Below, one piece after another: positions 37,901-46,396 of a stretch of DNA of 64,000 bases. The stretch lies in assembly GCA_031292755.1 (NCBI GenBank), contig JARLGM010000005.1, positions 1 through 64,000 of the forward strand, in the 5' to 3' direction. Under the pieces are notes generated by a model. The model was not told the DNA's origin. It worked only from the letters and a program-made list of their open reading frames with translations, and did not search any database. Source of the stretch: Candidatus Sulfopaludibacter sp. (lineage in GTDB: Bacteria > Acidobacteriota > Terriglobia > Bryobacterales > Bryobacteraceae). The translations under genes and the position numbers were made by a program. The first letter of the stretch is position 1. Each line of letters begins with the position of its first letter.

Positions 37901-38014
37901 GGCCGGATCGACGTGCCGGAACGTCCGATCGACCTTGTTTTCGGCGGCGCCGGGGGACGCACCCTGTTCATCCTGGCCCACCATGCGCTCTTCGCCGTGA
38001 CGGTACGCAACTGA
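34955..38014 (+). CDS. Secreted pectate-lyase-superfamily beta-helix protein
   Basis: 1019 residues with a signal peptide (LLLVILLHGIVSAAFAASA). There are two Pectate_lyase_3/GH55-type beta-helix modules, each opening with the same signature: EFGVRADGNSDDSAALQAAI near residue 45 and SLGVTGDGKTDDTAAIRKAI near residue 395. The C-terminal 300 residues read like a beta-propeller (SGAAVDGTSKLYFVDRHEQR, GKQIGRIDVPERPIDLVFG). It probably binds or cleaves plant or fungal cell-wall polysaccharide outside the cell; lyase versus hydrolase activity cannot be told here. The neighbouring propeller sensor kinase would suit a polysaccharide-responsive role. Confidence 0.8.
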   Translation: MHTRIQTNLLLVILLHGIVSAAFAASAIGTRLDDPKAVYLTAPEFGVRADGNSDDSAALQAAIDKAENNVREGIVFVPSGQYRVTRTVYVWPGVRVIGYGATRPVFLLAANTPGFQKGVAVMVMFTGARAGRAFAAGFRVPFPPPGSVPPNNQIADANSGTFYSAMSNIDFEIGDGNPAAVAIRFHAAQHAYLSHMDFHIGSGLAALNQVGNEAEDLHFYGGRYGILAEKTSPAWQFTLIDSVFQGQREAAVREHEAGLTLIRDTFRDVPEAIEIDPGYYDQLWVKDSRFENISGAVVVIGNENSLLNEIGFENAVLKNTPVFALFRESGKKVAGKGPVYRIGSFNYGVILPGEGMTGVLGMVYDATSLTTLPEPLPPAIAPLPPAADWVNVHSLGVTGDGKTDDTAAIRKAIDSHRVLYFPSGHYIVSDTLLLKPDTVLVGLHPTLTQLDLPDGTPAYRGVGAPRAVISAPPGGSNILSGFGVLTGGINPRAVGVLWCAGAASLIDDVRFLGGHGSGTNPYNNDHTADPDLRKRWDGQYPSLWVTDGGGGTFAGIWTPNTFAQAGLYVSGTRTPGHVYELSAEHHVRTEIKFDHVENWDIDAPQTEEEAGESPEALSLELDWSKNITIANYHAYRVTRSRAPFAAAVRLYHSSDIHFRNVHVNAESGYATCDQNGCGTFLRASKFPYENSIEDVTHRLDTREREFAVLDVRADPPSPAPAGASAVLEPGSKVQKLKDGFYSISGAAVDGTSKLYFVDRHEQRIYGWSAAEGLSIERDTPLDPVNLAFDGAGNVLVLSSSGPEGTVYSFHPGSPQGQITVLSPQQTKPHPGSRALLPVNYWNNGEFKDQLDSNTFAYVTLAQMFQQDVSTPKAREYVSPDGSVFLPAGRVFQQGPADSTAGWRFSDNLDAHGLLSVKPGERIYVSNESEDVTYSALVAADGTLSHLERFAPRGGESVAVDRKGNVYVANGQIFVYDNGGKQIGRIDVPERPIDLVFGGAGGRTLFILAHHALFAVTVRN

Positions 38015-38067
38015 GCCAATTCCTGATTTCCCGCATGGGCGTGCGCGTTCGGTTACACTTGGCGATC

Positions 38068-39267
38068 ATGCGTTTTCTTCCGATGCTCCTATGCGCCGCC
38101 GCACTTATCGCACAGCCAAGCAGGCCGCCGAACCGGCCGCTCCTGGCGTATGTCGGAACCTATAGCTCTCCGGAGGGCCCCGAGGGCAGCCGGGGAAATG
38201 GACAGGGAATCTATCTGTTTCAGATCGATCCCGTGACCGGAGATCTGTCGCGCCGCGAAGTGACGGCCAACGGTGCGAATCCCTCATGCCTGGCTTTGGA
38301 TCCGTCCCATACTCACCTGTACTCGGCCAATGAGACTGCGACTTTCCAGGGCGCGAACTCCGGCTCGGTGAGCGCTTATTCGATCGATCGCTCCAGCGGC
38401 CATCTCACGTTACTGAATGCCGTCAGCTCGCAAGGCGCCGGCCCCGCTCACTTGAGTGTCCACCCCTCCGGCAGGTATGTGCTGGTGGCCAACTATGCCG
38501 GCGGAACGGTGGCGGTGCTCCCCATCCGGCCGGACGGCTCGCTCGGTCCCGCAACCGATGTGAAGACAGACAAAGGCGAAGTCTCGCGGACGCCCTCCGG
38601 CACCGCGCCTCCCGGCAGTTTTGCGTTCAGCGGCCATGACCGTCCCCATGCGCACATGATCCAGGCTGATCCCTCGGGCAGGTTTGTACTGGCCAGCGAC
38701 CTGGGCTTGGATCGCATTTTCATCTGGAAGTTCGACAGCGCAAAAGGCACCCTGACGGCGAACAATCCCGCATCGGTTTCGCTGCCTCCCGGCGATGGCC
38801 CCCGGCATTTCGTTTTTCATCCCAACGCGCACTGGCTTTATTCGCTCCAGGAGGAGTCCTCCACCCTGGTCAAGTTCGATTACGGCGCCGCGAACGGAAC
38901 CCTGACGCCCCGGCAGACCCTTTCCAGTCTGCCCAGCGGCTTCCAAGGCACGGATTACACTTCCGAAGCGATGGTCTCGGCCGATGGCAGATTCGTCTAT
39001 GCGGCCAACCGCCTGCACGACAGCATCTCCGTTTTCTCTGTCGGCTCCTCGGGCGAGTTGAGCTATATAGCCGAGGAATGGACCCGCGGCGATTACCCAC
39101 GCAGCTTCAATATCGACCCCACGGGCAAATTTCTCTACTCGTGCAACCAGAGAAGCGATGCGATCGCCACTTTCCGCGTCGATCCGCGCACCGGCCACCT
39201 GTCCTTCACCGGCAGATATACGGCAGTCGGCACGCCATCGAGCATCGTCTTCCTCGACCTGCGGTAG
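38068..39267 (+). CDS. Exported lactonase, 6-phosphogluconolactonase (YbhE/Pgl) family
   Basis: 399 residues from the ATG at 38068. A signal peptide (MRFLPMLLCAAALIAQ) precedes a seven-bladed propeller: LLAYVGTYSS, GPAHLSVHPSGRYVLVANY, HAHMIQADPSGRFVLASDLG, GDGPRHFVFHPNAHWLYSLQ and YPRSFNIDPTGKFLYSCNQ. These are the blade motifs of the lactonase_7/Pgl family. The cytoplasmic enzyme opens 6-phosphogluconolactone; this copy appears to be exported, so a different lactone is likely. A TACACT hexamer ends eight bases before the ATG. Confidence 0.85.
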   Translation: MRFLPMLLCAAALIAQPSRPPNRPLLAYVGTYSSPEGPEGSRGNGQGIYLFQIDPVTGDLSRREVTANGANPSCLALDPSHTHLYSANETATFQGANSGSVSAYSIDRSSGHLTLLNAVSSQGAGPAHLSVHPSGRYVLVANYAGGTVAVLPIRPDGSLGPATDVKTDKGEVSRTPSGTAPPGSFAFSGHDRPHAHMIQADPSGRFVLASDLGLDRIFIWKFDSAKGTLTANNPASVSLPPGDGPRHFVFHPNAHWLYSLQEESSTLVKFDYGAANGTLTPRQTLSSLPSGFQGTDYTSEAMVSADGRFVYAANRLHDSISVFSVGSSGELSYIAEEWTRGDYPRSFNIDPTGKFLYSCNQRSDAIATFRVDPRTGHLSFTGRYTAVGTPSSIVFLDLR

Positions 39268-39336
39268 CGCAAGACTTGTGAATCGGCAGCCCCCAAGCCG
39301 TTCAACGAAGGGCTCGCAACGATTCAGACGGCGTAA

Positions 39337-40449
39337 CTAGCCGACTTCGGCGAGCTCACGCCACTGGCGGCCCTGCGACTCGGCCACTCCGCTATGGGTG
39401 ACGTAGCCGTTATAGGTGTTCACGCCATCGCGAATGGATTGATGCCGCTCGCAGGCGCCCTCCAGCCCGTGATTCGCCAATTCCAGCAGATAGGGGAAGG
39501 TGGCGTTGGTCAGGGCGAAGGTGGAGGTATGGGGCACGGCCGCCGGCATGTTCGAGACGCAATAGTGCAGCACGCCGTCGACGAAGTAGACCGGCTCGGT
39601 GTGGGTGGTGGCGTGCGAGGTTTCGAAACAGCCGCCCTGATCGATGGCAACATCCACGACCACCGCGCCGCGTTTCATATTGGCGATCATTTCGCGACGC
39701 ACCAGCTTGGGAGCGGACGCGCCGGGGATGAGGACGGCGCCCACTACCAGGTCCGCGGTTTTCAGATTCTCGCCGATGGTCCAGGCGTTGGAGGCGAGCG
39801 TGACCAGTTGACCGTTAAAGATATCGTCGAGCTCGCGCAGCCGGTTCAGGCTGCGATCGATGATGGTGACATGCGCGCCGAGGCCGAGCGCCATCTTGGC
39901 CGCGTTGGTGCCGACGATGCCGCCGCCCAGGATCACCACGTTGGCCGGGGCCACACCCGGGACGCCGCCGAGCAGAATGCCGCGGCCGCCGCTGGGCTTT
40001 TCCAGGTATTGCGCGCCCACCTGCACGGACATGCGTCCGGCCACTTCACTCATGGGAGTGAGCAGGGGAAGGGAACCATCGGCTTCCCGAATGGTTTCGT
40101 AGGCCACGCCGTTGACGCGCGAGTCGAGCAGACGATCGGTGAGTTCCGGCAGGGGCGCCAGGTGGAGATAGGTGAACAGAATCAGGCCGGGCCGGAAGAA
40201 GGCGTACTCGGAGGGCTGCGGCTCTTTCACCTTGACCACGAGGTCGGCTTTGTTCCAAACTTCGGCGGCACTGTTCAGAATATGCGCGCCGGCCTGCATG
40301 TACTCGCGGTCGGTCAGGGAGCTGCCTTCGCCGGCATGCGTTTCCACCAACACTTCGTGGCCCGCCTCGCGGAGGGCAGTGACGACGGCGGGGACCAGCC
40401 CGACGCGCGTCTCGTGATCTTTGACTTCTTTCGGAACACCGATGACCAT
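39337..40449 (-). CDS. ald: Alanine dehydrogenase
   Basis: 370 residues, normal length. Start [20 protein letters not shown] with AGAGGA before it. Pyruvate-site residues lie in [10 protein letters not shown] and [14 protein letters not shown]; the Rossmann loop is [21 protein letters not shown]. It catalyses reversible NAD-dependent deamination of L-alanine to pyruvate and ammonia. It lies 60 bases downstream of the kgd gene on the same strand and may be cotranscribed, linking amino-acid nitrogen with the 2-oxoglutarate node. Confidence 0.95.
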   Translation of the reverse strand: MVIGVPKEVKDHETRVGLVPAVVTALREAGHEVLVETHAGEGSSLTDREYMQAGAHILNSAAEVWNKADLVVKVKEPQPSEYAFFRPGLILFTYLHLAPLPELTDRLLDSRVNGVAYETIREADGSLPLLTPMSEVAGRMSVQVGAQYLEKPSGGRGILLGGVPGVAPANVVILGGGIVGTNAAKMALGLGAHVTIIDRSLNRLRELDDIFNGQLVTLASNAWTIGENLKTADLVVGAVLIPGASAPKLVRREMIANMKRGAVVVDVAIDQGGCFETSHATTHTEPVYFVDGVLHYCVSNMPAAVPHTSTFALTNATFPYLLELANHGLEGACERHQSIRDGVNTYNGYVTHSGVAESQGRQWRELAEVG

Positions 40450-40509
40450 GGGAATCCTCTGCCGAATAGATTAACACCACGCACGGGTGGGTTGACAGGC
40501 CGCCAGGTC

Positions 40510-43500
40510 TTACTTCGTTCTTCGGGCGACCAGGCGCACCCGTTTGGTTTGCGAGATGGCTCCGGGGGTGAGGGCGTCGTTCAAGATCTCCGCCGCTTCC
40601 TGCTGATGGCGCTTGGCAGAGCCGGTGGCGGGGCTGGCGCTTTCGGGGCGGCCGACGTAGCGGACTTCGCGTTGGGTTTCGTCGAGCAGCGGCTGGATGA
40701 GTTCGCGAAGCACGCGCCACGAGCCCATATTGCGGGGCTCTTCCTGGGCCCACACCACTTCGGCGGAGGCCGGGTAGCGCCGCAGGATTTCGAGCGCCTG
40801 GCTGGAGGCGAACGGATAAAGCTGTTCCACGCGCACCAGGGCGACGTGCCCGGCTTTGCGTTCTTCGCGAGCGGCCAGCAGATCGTAGTAGATCTTGCCG
40901 GAGCAGAAGATCACGCGGGAAATGGCGGCGGAATCGGCAACCAATGAGTCATCCAGAATTTCGGCGAAGCCGCCGGCGGTGAAATCGTGCAGGGCGGAAA
41001 CCGCGCGCGGATGGCGCAGCAGGCTCTTGGGCGTGAAGATCACCAGGGGCTTGCGCGTGCCGCGGCGGTCGGGCCCACCATACATCTGGCGGCGCAGGAG
41101 GTGAAAATATTGCGCCGGCGTGGTGCAGTTGGCCACGTACATATTATTTTCCGCGCACAGGGTGAGGAAGCGTTCGATGCGCGCGCTGGAATGCTCCGGC
41201 CCCTGCCCTTCGTAGCCGTGCGGCAGCAGCATGACCAGTCCGCTGGGCTGGCCCCACTTCTGTTCGGAACAGGTGATGAACTGATCGATCATGATCTGCG
41301 CGCCGTTGGCGAAATCGCCGAACTGCGCTTCCCAGATGACCAGCGAGAGCGGATCGGCCAGGCTGTAGCCGAATTCGAAGCCGAGGACGGCGTACTCGCT
41401 GAGCGAACTGTCGAGCGCGTCGAACTTCGCCTGATCGGGCGAGATGTGTTGCATGGGCACGTAGCGGCGGCCGTTTTCGGAATCGTAGAACGCCAGGTGG
41501 CGCTGGCTGAAGGTGCCGCGGCCGGAATCCTGCCCGCTGAGCCGTACAGGGGTGCCTTCCAGCACGAGCGTGCCGAATGCCAGCGCTTCGCCGAAGGCCC
41601 AATCGAAGGGAGTTTGCTTTTCGATGGCCTCGCGCCGCTTCTCGACGAAGCCGCGCAGCTTGGGATGCAGATGGAAATTTTCAGGGAACTGCGTGGTGCC
41701 GCGGATGACGCGCTCGATCACCTGCTGGTTGACGGCGGTGCGCGGGCAGAAGCCGCCGAAATCGTCCATGGTGACGGCGCTCAGCTCCTGTAGTTCATAC
41801 CGCTCGGAGCGTTGTTTGACGGCGTCGTGGGCTTCGCCGAGGCGCTGGGCCACGGTCTTGCGCATCCCGGCCACTTCCTCGCCTTTGATGACGCCTTCAC
41901 GCACCAGGCGCTCGGAGTAAAGGACGCTGACCGGCGGGTGGTCCTTGATCTTGCGGTACATCAGGGGCTGGGTGTAGCTGGGATCGTCGCCTTCGTTGTG
42001 GCCGTGGCGGCGATAGCAGATCATGTCGATCACCACGTCCTTCTTAAACTGCTGGCGATAATCGAAAGCGATCTGGACGACGCGAATGGCGGCATCGGGA
42101 TCGTCGCCATTCACGTGGAAAATGGGCGCCTGGACGCCGCGCGCCACGTCCGTGGAATACGGGGTGGAGCGGGATTCATCGGGATTGGTGGTGAAGCCGA
42201 TCTGGTTGTTGATGATGACGTGGATGGTGCCGCCGGTGGAGTAGCCGTCGAGTTGCGAAAGGTTAAGCGTTTCGGCCACCACGCCCTGTCCGGCGAAGGC
42301 CGCGTCGCCGTGGACCAGGACGGGGATGACGCGCTCCCGGGCGGTGTCGCCGAGGCGGTCCTGCTTGGGCCGGACGATGCCCTCCACTACGGGATCGACC
42401 GCTTCCAGGTGGCTGGGGTTGGGCGAAAGGGAGACGATGATTGCCTTACCGGTGTCGGTGGTGCGATGGCTGGAGGCGCCCAGGTGATACTTCACATCGC
42501 CGGAGCCCTGGGTGCTGGCGGGGTCGATCTCGCCTTCGAATTCGCTGAAGATCTGCTTGACGTCCTTGCCAATCACGTTGGCGAGGATGTTGAGGCGGCC
42601 GCGGTGGGCCATGCCCATGACCACTTCGTGGACTTCATCCGCCGCGGCGCGCTCCACGATCTCTTCCAGGATGGCCATGGCGGTTTCGCCGCCCTCCAGG
42701 GCGAAGCGCTTCTGGCCCACGAAGCGGGAATGCAGGAAATGCTCGAACTCTTCGGCGCGCACGATGTGCGTCAGAATACGCAGGCGGGTGGCGCGGTCGA
42801 GCGGCCACTGGTTGGCTTCCGGCTCCATGCGGCGCTGGAGCCATTGCTTCTGCTCCGGTACCTGAATGTTCATGTACTCGCAGCCGATTTTGCCGCAATA
42901 GGTCTGGCGCAGGGTTTCCAGGATTTCGCGCAGGGTGGCGACGGGCTTGGGGGCGCCTTCGCCGATAGCTTCCCCGAGACTGCCGGTGAGGAATTCGCGG
43001 TCCAGGTCCCAGATGGTGAGCCCGTAGGTTTCCGGGTCGAGCTCGGGATGGTAGCTGGGTTCATGGCCGAGCGGGTCGAGATCGGCAATCAGGTGGCCGC
43101 GCACGCGGTAGGCGTTGATCATCTGCATGATCCCCGCTTCCTTGGCGATTTCGGCGGTGCGGGCGGAGGTCATGCCGGGGAGCAGAGGCTTGCGGTCGGT
43201 CTCCCAATGCACCGGCTGGTGCGGCATGTGCAGGTGGTCGAACACCTCTTCGTAGAAGCCGTCTTTGCCGTCGAGCAGGGACTGTACGCGTCCCAGGAAC
43301 GCACCCGATTCGGCGCCCTGAATGATGCGGTGATCGTAGGTGCAACTCAGGGTCATCACTTTGCTGATGCCCAGGGTGGCGCGGGTTTCGGCGGCGGTGC
43401 CGTGATACTCGGCGGGAAAGTCGATGGCGCCGGCGGCGATGATGGCGCCTTGCCCGGGCATGAGGCGCGGGTTGGAAGACATTGTGCCGACGGTGCCGGG

Positions 43501-44175
43501 GTTGGTGAGGGAAATGGTGGTGCCCTGGAAATCGGCGGTGGTGAGTTTGGCGGTGCGGGCGCGTGCCACGAGGTCGTCAAAGGCCGTCAGGTATTCCTGG
43601 AAGTTAATGGCGCCGGTGTTCCTGATATTGGGCACCATGAGGACGCGGGCGCCATCCTTACCGGCGGTATCGACGGCGATTCCCAGATTGACCTGGGGGT
43701 GCACCACGCGGTACGGCTGGCCGTCTTTTTCGGCGTAGGCATAGTTGATGCCGGGAATCTCTTCGAGGGCCTTCACTACGGCCCAGCCGATAAGGTGGGT
43801 GTAGGAGACCTTGCTTTTGCCTACCAGGGTGCGGTGTTGATTGATGATGCGGCGGTTCTCATCCATCACCTTGACGGCGATGGTGCGCTGGGAGGTGGCC
43901 AGCGGCACAGTCACGCTGGCGGCCATATTCTCGGCGATCTTACCGGCCACGCCGCGGAGGGGCTGAAGCTGTTCGCCCGCGAGAGGGTCCGGGGCGGGGG
44001 CTGCATCCTTTTTGGGAGGAGCGGGGGCCGGGACCGCGGGCGTGAGGCCGTTGGTCTTCTCAAAGATGTGCTTCCAGCTTTCGTCCACGGTGGAGCGGTC
44101 GTGCAGATATTGTTGATATAGCTCGTCTTGGAGCCAGCTATTGATTCCCATGTCAGGTTCGGAGTGCAAAGGCAT
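40510..44175 (-). CDS. kgd: Multifunctional 2-oxoglutarate decarboxylase/dehydrogenase E1 with fused E2 catalytic domain (Kgd type)
   Basis: 1221 residues, close to the mycobacterial Kgd length. The N-terminal tail MGINSWLQDELYQQYLHDRS is followed by a linker and an E2 acyltransferase domain (about 90-330) ending in YDHRIIQGAESGAFL, with no lipoyl domain. The ThDP-dependent E1 part has HRGRLNILANVIGKDVKQIF, VHGDAAFAGQGVV, GDDPDAAIRVVQIAFDYR and the transketolase-like end. The fusion is the actinobacterial arrangement for the oxidative or decarboxylating step at 2-oxoglutarate in the TCA cycle. An alternative start is the ATG at 44151. The upstream region of 37 bases is shared with a divergent GNAT gene. 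Confidence 0.92.
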   Translation of the reverse strand: MPLHSEPDMGINSWLQDELYQQYLHDRSTVDESWKHIFEKTNGLTPAVPAPAPPKKDAAPAPDPLAGEQLQPLRGVAGKIAENMAASVTVPLATSQRTIAVKVMDENRRIINQHRTLVGKSKVSYTHLIGWAVVKALEEIPGINYAYAEKDGQPYRVVHPQVNLGIAVDTAGKDGARVLMVPNIRNTGAINFQEYLTAFDDLVARARTAKLTTADFQGTTISLTNPGTVGTMSSNPRLMPGQGAIIAAGAIDFPAEYHGTAAETRATLGISKVMTLSCTYDHRIIQGAESGAFLGRVQSLLDGKDGFYEEVFDHLHMPHQPVHWETDRKPLLPGMTSARTAEIAKEAGIMQMINAYRVRGHLIADLDPLGHEPSYHPELDPETYGLTIWDLDREFLTGSLGEAIGEGAPKPVATLREILETLRQTYCGKIGCEYMNIQVPEQKQWLQRRMEPEANQWPLDRATRLRILTHIVRAEEFEHFLHSRFVGQKRFALEGGETAMAILEEIVERAAADEVHEVVMGMAHRGRLNILANVIGKDVKQIFSEFEGEIDPASTQGSGDVKYHLGASSHRTTDTGKAIIVSLSPNPSHLEAVDPVVEGIVRPKQDRLGDTARERVIPVLVHGDAAFAGQGVVAETLNLSQLDGYSTGGTIHVIINNQIGFTTNPDESRSTPYSTDVARGVQAPIFHVNGDDPDAAIRVVQIAFDYRQQFKKDVVIDMICYRRHGHNEGDDPSYTQPLMYRKIKDHPPVSVLYSERLVREGVIKGEEVAGMRKTVAQRLGEAHDAVKQRSERYELQELSAVTMDDFGGFCPRTAVNQQVIERVIRGTTQFPENFHLHPKLRGFVEKRREAIEKQTPFDWAFGEALAFGTLVLEGTPVRLSGQDSGRGTFSQRHLAFYDSENGRRYVPMQHISPDQAKFDALDSSLSEYAVLGFEFGYSLADPLSLVIWEAQFGDFANGAQIMIDQFITCSEQKWGQPSGLVMLLPHGYEGQGPEHSSARIERFLTLCAENNMYVANCTTPAQYFHLLRRQMYGGPDRRGTRKPLVIFTPKSLLRHPRAVSALHDFTAGGFAEILDDSLVADSAAISRVIFCSGKIYYDLLAAREERKAGHVALVRVEQLYPFASSQALEILRRYPASAEVVWAQEEPRNMGSWRVLRELIQPLLDETQREVRYVGRPESASPATGSAKRHQQEAAEILNDALTPGAISQTKRVRLVARRTK

Positions 44176-44205
44176 TTGCGAGGGGGCGCTTTCCCTATCT
44201 ATGAT
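44176..44205 (+). promoter_or_regulatory. Candidate promoter of the GNAT gene, leaderless
   Basis: TTGCGA (44176-44181), 18 bases, TATGAT (44200-44205). The -10 box ends seven bases before the GTG start at 44213. It occupies the whole 37-base gap between the divergent kgd and GNAT genes. Confidence 0.4.
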
Positions 44206-44212
44206 ACCGTGA

Positions 44213-44806
44213 GTGATCCAGACCGAGCGGTTGCTGCTGCGCGCGTGGCGCGAATCCGATCGCGACCCCTTTTATAGGATGAACGCCGACCCGGAAGTGA
44301 TGCGTTACTTTCCCGCCGTGCTTTCGCGGCAGGAGAGCGACGCCCTGGTAGACCGCGTCGAGGGACAGTGGGCGCAACGCGGCTTCACGTTCTATGCGGC
44401 GGAGCTGCGGGAGGGCGGCGATTTCATCGGATTCATCGGGATTTCCGTGCCTTTGTTCGAAGCGCCGTTCACTCCGTGCGTGGAGACCGGCTGGCGGCTG
44501 GCGAAGGCGTACTGGGGGCGGGGGCTGGCGACGGAGGGGGCGCGGCAGGTGCTACACCATGCGTTCAGCGAGCTGGGGTTGACGGAAATTGTGGCGTTTA
44601 CGGTGCCCGCCAACCGGCCGTCCCGCCGGGTGATGGAGAAGATCGGAATGACGCACGATCCGGCGGACGATTTCGATCATCCGCGGCTGCCGGAGGGGCA
44701 TCCTTTGCGGCGGCACGTGCTGTACCGGGTGAGGAAGGTCGGCATGGCTTCGGGGCAGGCGGCCGGCGACTGGCCGCCGAATGCGCCAGGAAACCCACGG
44801 AACTGA
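44213..44806 (+). CDS. GNAT-family N-acetyltransferase, RimJ/RimL-like
   Basis: 197 residues with a GTG start. IQTERLLLRAWRESDRDPFY opens the domain; the acetyl-CoA loop is ETGWRLAKAYWGRGLATEGA, followed by the conserved VPANRPSRRVMEKIGM. The pattern is that of RimJ/RimL-type acetyltransferases that modify protein N-termini or small amines. The last 20 residues (VRKVGMASGQAAGDWPPNAP) look unlike the family and overlap a reading frame with an ankyrin-like remnant, so the natural C-terminus may have been altered here. Confidence 0.85.
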   Translation: MIQTERLLLRAWRESDRDPFYRMNADPEVMRYFPAVLSRQESDALVDRVEGQWAQRGFTFYAAELREGGDFIGFIGISVPLFEAPFTPCVETGWRLAKAYWGRGLATEGARQVLHHAFSELGLTEIVAFTVPANRPSRRVMEKIGMTHDPADDFDHPRLPEGHPLRRHVLYRVRKVGMASGQAAGDWPPNAPGNPRN

Positions 44807-44934
44807 TCGCTGCCGATCCGCAGGTGGTGCGCGCGCGGTCGGCGGATGGTCGCACGCCGCTGCATTTCGCCGCGGCAGGCGGCAAGCCGGAGATGGTGGC
44901 TTTTCTGAGATCGAAGGGAGCGCGAGGAGAGTGA
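44770..44934 (+). pseudogene. Ankyrin-repeat remnant
   Basis: In the frame ending at the TGA at 44932-44934 the sequence reads LAAECARKPTELIAADPQ, then VVRARSADGRTPLHFAAAGG and KPEMVAFLRSKGARGE. DGRTPLHFAAAGGKPEMVAFLRSKGA is one clear ankyrin unit with half of another before it. No start codon with a ribosome site belongs to it, and it overlaps the end of the GNAT gene in another frame. It looks like the leftover of a longer ankyrin protein, or of a GNAT-ankyrin fusion broken by a frameshift. Confidence 0.45.
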
Positions 44935-45168
44935 CCTTTCTCCGGTTGGCGCGTGATGCGGCCGGAGCGGCGAGCGTCAGCTTCCCAGAGCGGGGAGCGC
45001 CGGGATGTGCCGCAAATTTCGAATGGCGCGATCCAGACGGAATCGGCTGCCGCAAGCCGACTTGAACGGGAGTAATGCGAAGGCTGAGGTAGGCGCGACA
45101 CTGAGGTTGGCTGCGAACTCCTCCGCTGGAGATTGAACTGGCCCAAAAACATTTGAAGGAGCTTCTCG
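44935..45168. other. Non-coding gap after the ankyrin remnant
   Basis: I see no supported gene in these 234 bases. They end in a GAAGGAGC ribosome site for the gene at 45169. No tRNA-like fold or terminator is apparent. Confidence 0.5.
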
Positions 45169-45477
45169 ATGCCTAAAGTGAAACCGATTGTCGCGGCGAC
45201 TCCGGAGGACTTAGCTGGAGCGCTAGGCCTCTCCACGACGGAAGCTAAGGAGTGGCAGGTCCAGCATTCATTGCTCAAACATCTCAAGGATATTACCCGC
45301 AAACCTAGGATCACGCATGCTGAGATCGCGAAGCGGTCCGGGACCTCGCGCACCAGGGTGACCGCGACTCTGAATGACGATCTCGAACATGTGTCGACTG
45401 ACCTTTTGATCCGCATACTGGTCTCGCTCGGGTACCGCGTGAAGGTTTCGGTTGTCAGATCCAGGACCGCCGCATAG
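45169..45477 (+). CDS. XRE/HigA-like helix-turn-helix protein, orphan antitoxin type
   Basis: 102 residues, ATG preceded by GAAGGAGC. N-terminal half: ATPEDLAGALGLSTTEAKEW; C-terminal half: ITHAEIAKRSGTSRTRVTAT followed by LNDDLEHVSTDLLIRILVSL. This is the HTH_37/XRE arrangement of HigA- or MqsA-type antitoxins and small repressors. No toxin-like gene is visible directly before or after it, so it is either an orphan or a regulator of the DUF4256 gene downstream. The base composition around it is less GC-rich than its neighbours. Confidence 0.7.
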   Translation: MPKVKPIVAATPEDLAGALGLSTTEAKEWQVQHSLLKHLKDITRKPRITHAEIAKRSGTSRTRVTATLNDDLEHVSTDLLIRILVSLGYRVKVSVVRSRTAA

Positions 45478-45512
45478 GGCGCATGACGTCGAAGGTTGCG
45501 AGCCGACTTTCG

Positions 45513-45527
45513 ATTATTATTATTATT
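45513..45527 (+). repeat. ATT trinucleotide repeat (five units)
   Basis: Five tandem ATT units in the leader region between the XRE gene and the DUF4256 gene. It stands out in an otherwise GC-rich sequence. Confidence 0.7.
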
Positions 45528-45588
45528 CAAGATGAGGCGCCAGAACTGCTCATCCACGATCGAGCGCCTTTTGCGGAGCAAAAGATTT

Positions 45589-46155
45589 ATGTCCCCTGCG
45601 ACTCTCTCGAAAAAACAACGTGAAGAGCTTCTCAAAATATTGAACGAACGCTTTGAGAACAATATGACGCGTCATGAGGGCCTCGAGTGGGCCGACCTGC
45701 GAGCCAGGCTTGTGCGGAAGGACGGAGCGCTTTGGTCGCTGAATGAAATGGAACGGACGGGCGGCGAACCGGATGTGATTGGCAGGGACAAAGAAACGGG
45801 TGAATACGTCTTCTGTGATTGTTCGGCGGACAGTCCCCAAGGCCGCCGAAACGTTTGCTACGACGGTGAAGGGCAGGAGAAAAGGGAGAAGGAAGGCCTG
45901 CGTCCTGCCGGCAACGTCCTGGATATGGCGGCGGCGATGGGGATTGAGCCGCTAACAGAAGAGCAATACCGAGAGCTACAGAAGCTGGGAAGTTTCGATA
46001 CGAAGACGCAGAGCTGGTTGAAGACACCCGCTGAAATTACCAAACTAGGCGGAGCTATCTTCGGGGACCGCCGTTTCGGTCGTGTTTTTGTGTATCACAA
46101 CACCGCCCCCTGTTTTTACCGCGGAAGAGGGTTCCGCGGCGTGCTGACGATCTAG
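45589..46155 (+). CDS. DUF4256-domain protein
   Basis: 188 residues from MSPATLSKKQREELLKILNE. Conserved blocks of the family are visible: ERFENNMTRHEGLEWADLRA, MERTGGEPDVIG, YVFCDCSADSPQGRRNVCYD and the ending FYRGRGFRGVLTI. The function of DUF4256 is not known. The C-terminal codons form a GC-rich hairpin (46119-46139), which appears incidental. Like the preceding XRE gene it sits in a lower-GC stretch bounded by non-coding DNA and may have been acquired. Confidence 0.8.
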   Translation: MSPATLSKKQREELLKILNERFENNMTRHEGLEWADLRARLVRKDGALWSLNEMERTGGEPDVIGRDKETGEYVFCDCSADSPQGRRNVCYDGEGQEKREKEGLRPAGNVLDMAAAMGIEPLTEEQYRELQKLGSFDTKTQSWLKTPAEITKLGGAIFGDRRFGRVFVYHNTAPCFYRGRGFRGVLTI

Positions 46156-46396
46156 AGTCCAGAGTTGGAATATCAGCACTGCGTCGGCTCCCCTCTCGTG
46201 CTTCATCGAACACGCTTCCGACCGGTTTGGTACTGGGAAACGCTTTTCAATCTGGTAATCCCATGAATGGGAAGTCGCCGACTCGCCGATCTGGCCCCAC
46301 ACGGCATCGTGAGAACCTGCCGACTCCGCCTCGGGCCAAGCGTCCCCGACTCGGAAATTGGTGCCACTCTGGAGGATACGGGAAGTTCCGCCTATC
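46156..46396. other. Non-coding gap between DUF4256 and GNAT genes
   Basis: 241 bases between convergent genes. I find no supported gene, tRNA or clear terminator. A weak antisense frame exists here but has no ribosome site or recognisable family. Confidence 0.5.

Noticed and set aside
39340-39351. GCCGA-CT-TCGGC hairpin at the end of ald
   Set aside because: Two-base loop, short stem, within coding sequence and no T run; not a credible terminator.
41812-44121. Long plus-strand open frame opposite kgd (about 770 codons)
   Set aside because: Glycine/valine/histidine-rich translation typical of the reverse strand of a GC-rich gene; kgd is certain.
46119-46139. Hairpin CCGCGGAA-N5-TTCCGCGG considered as a terminator
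   Set aside because: It lies inside the conserved C-terminal codons of the DUF4256 protein and no T run follows it.
46045-46302. Antisense frame of 85 codons
   Set aside because: No ribosome site, no family resemblance, and half of it is opposite the DUF4256 gene.
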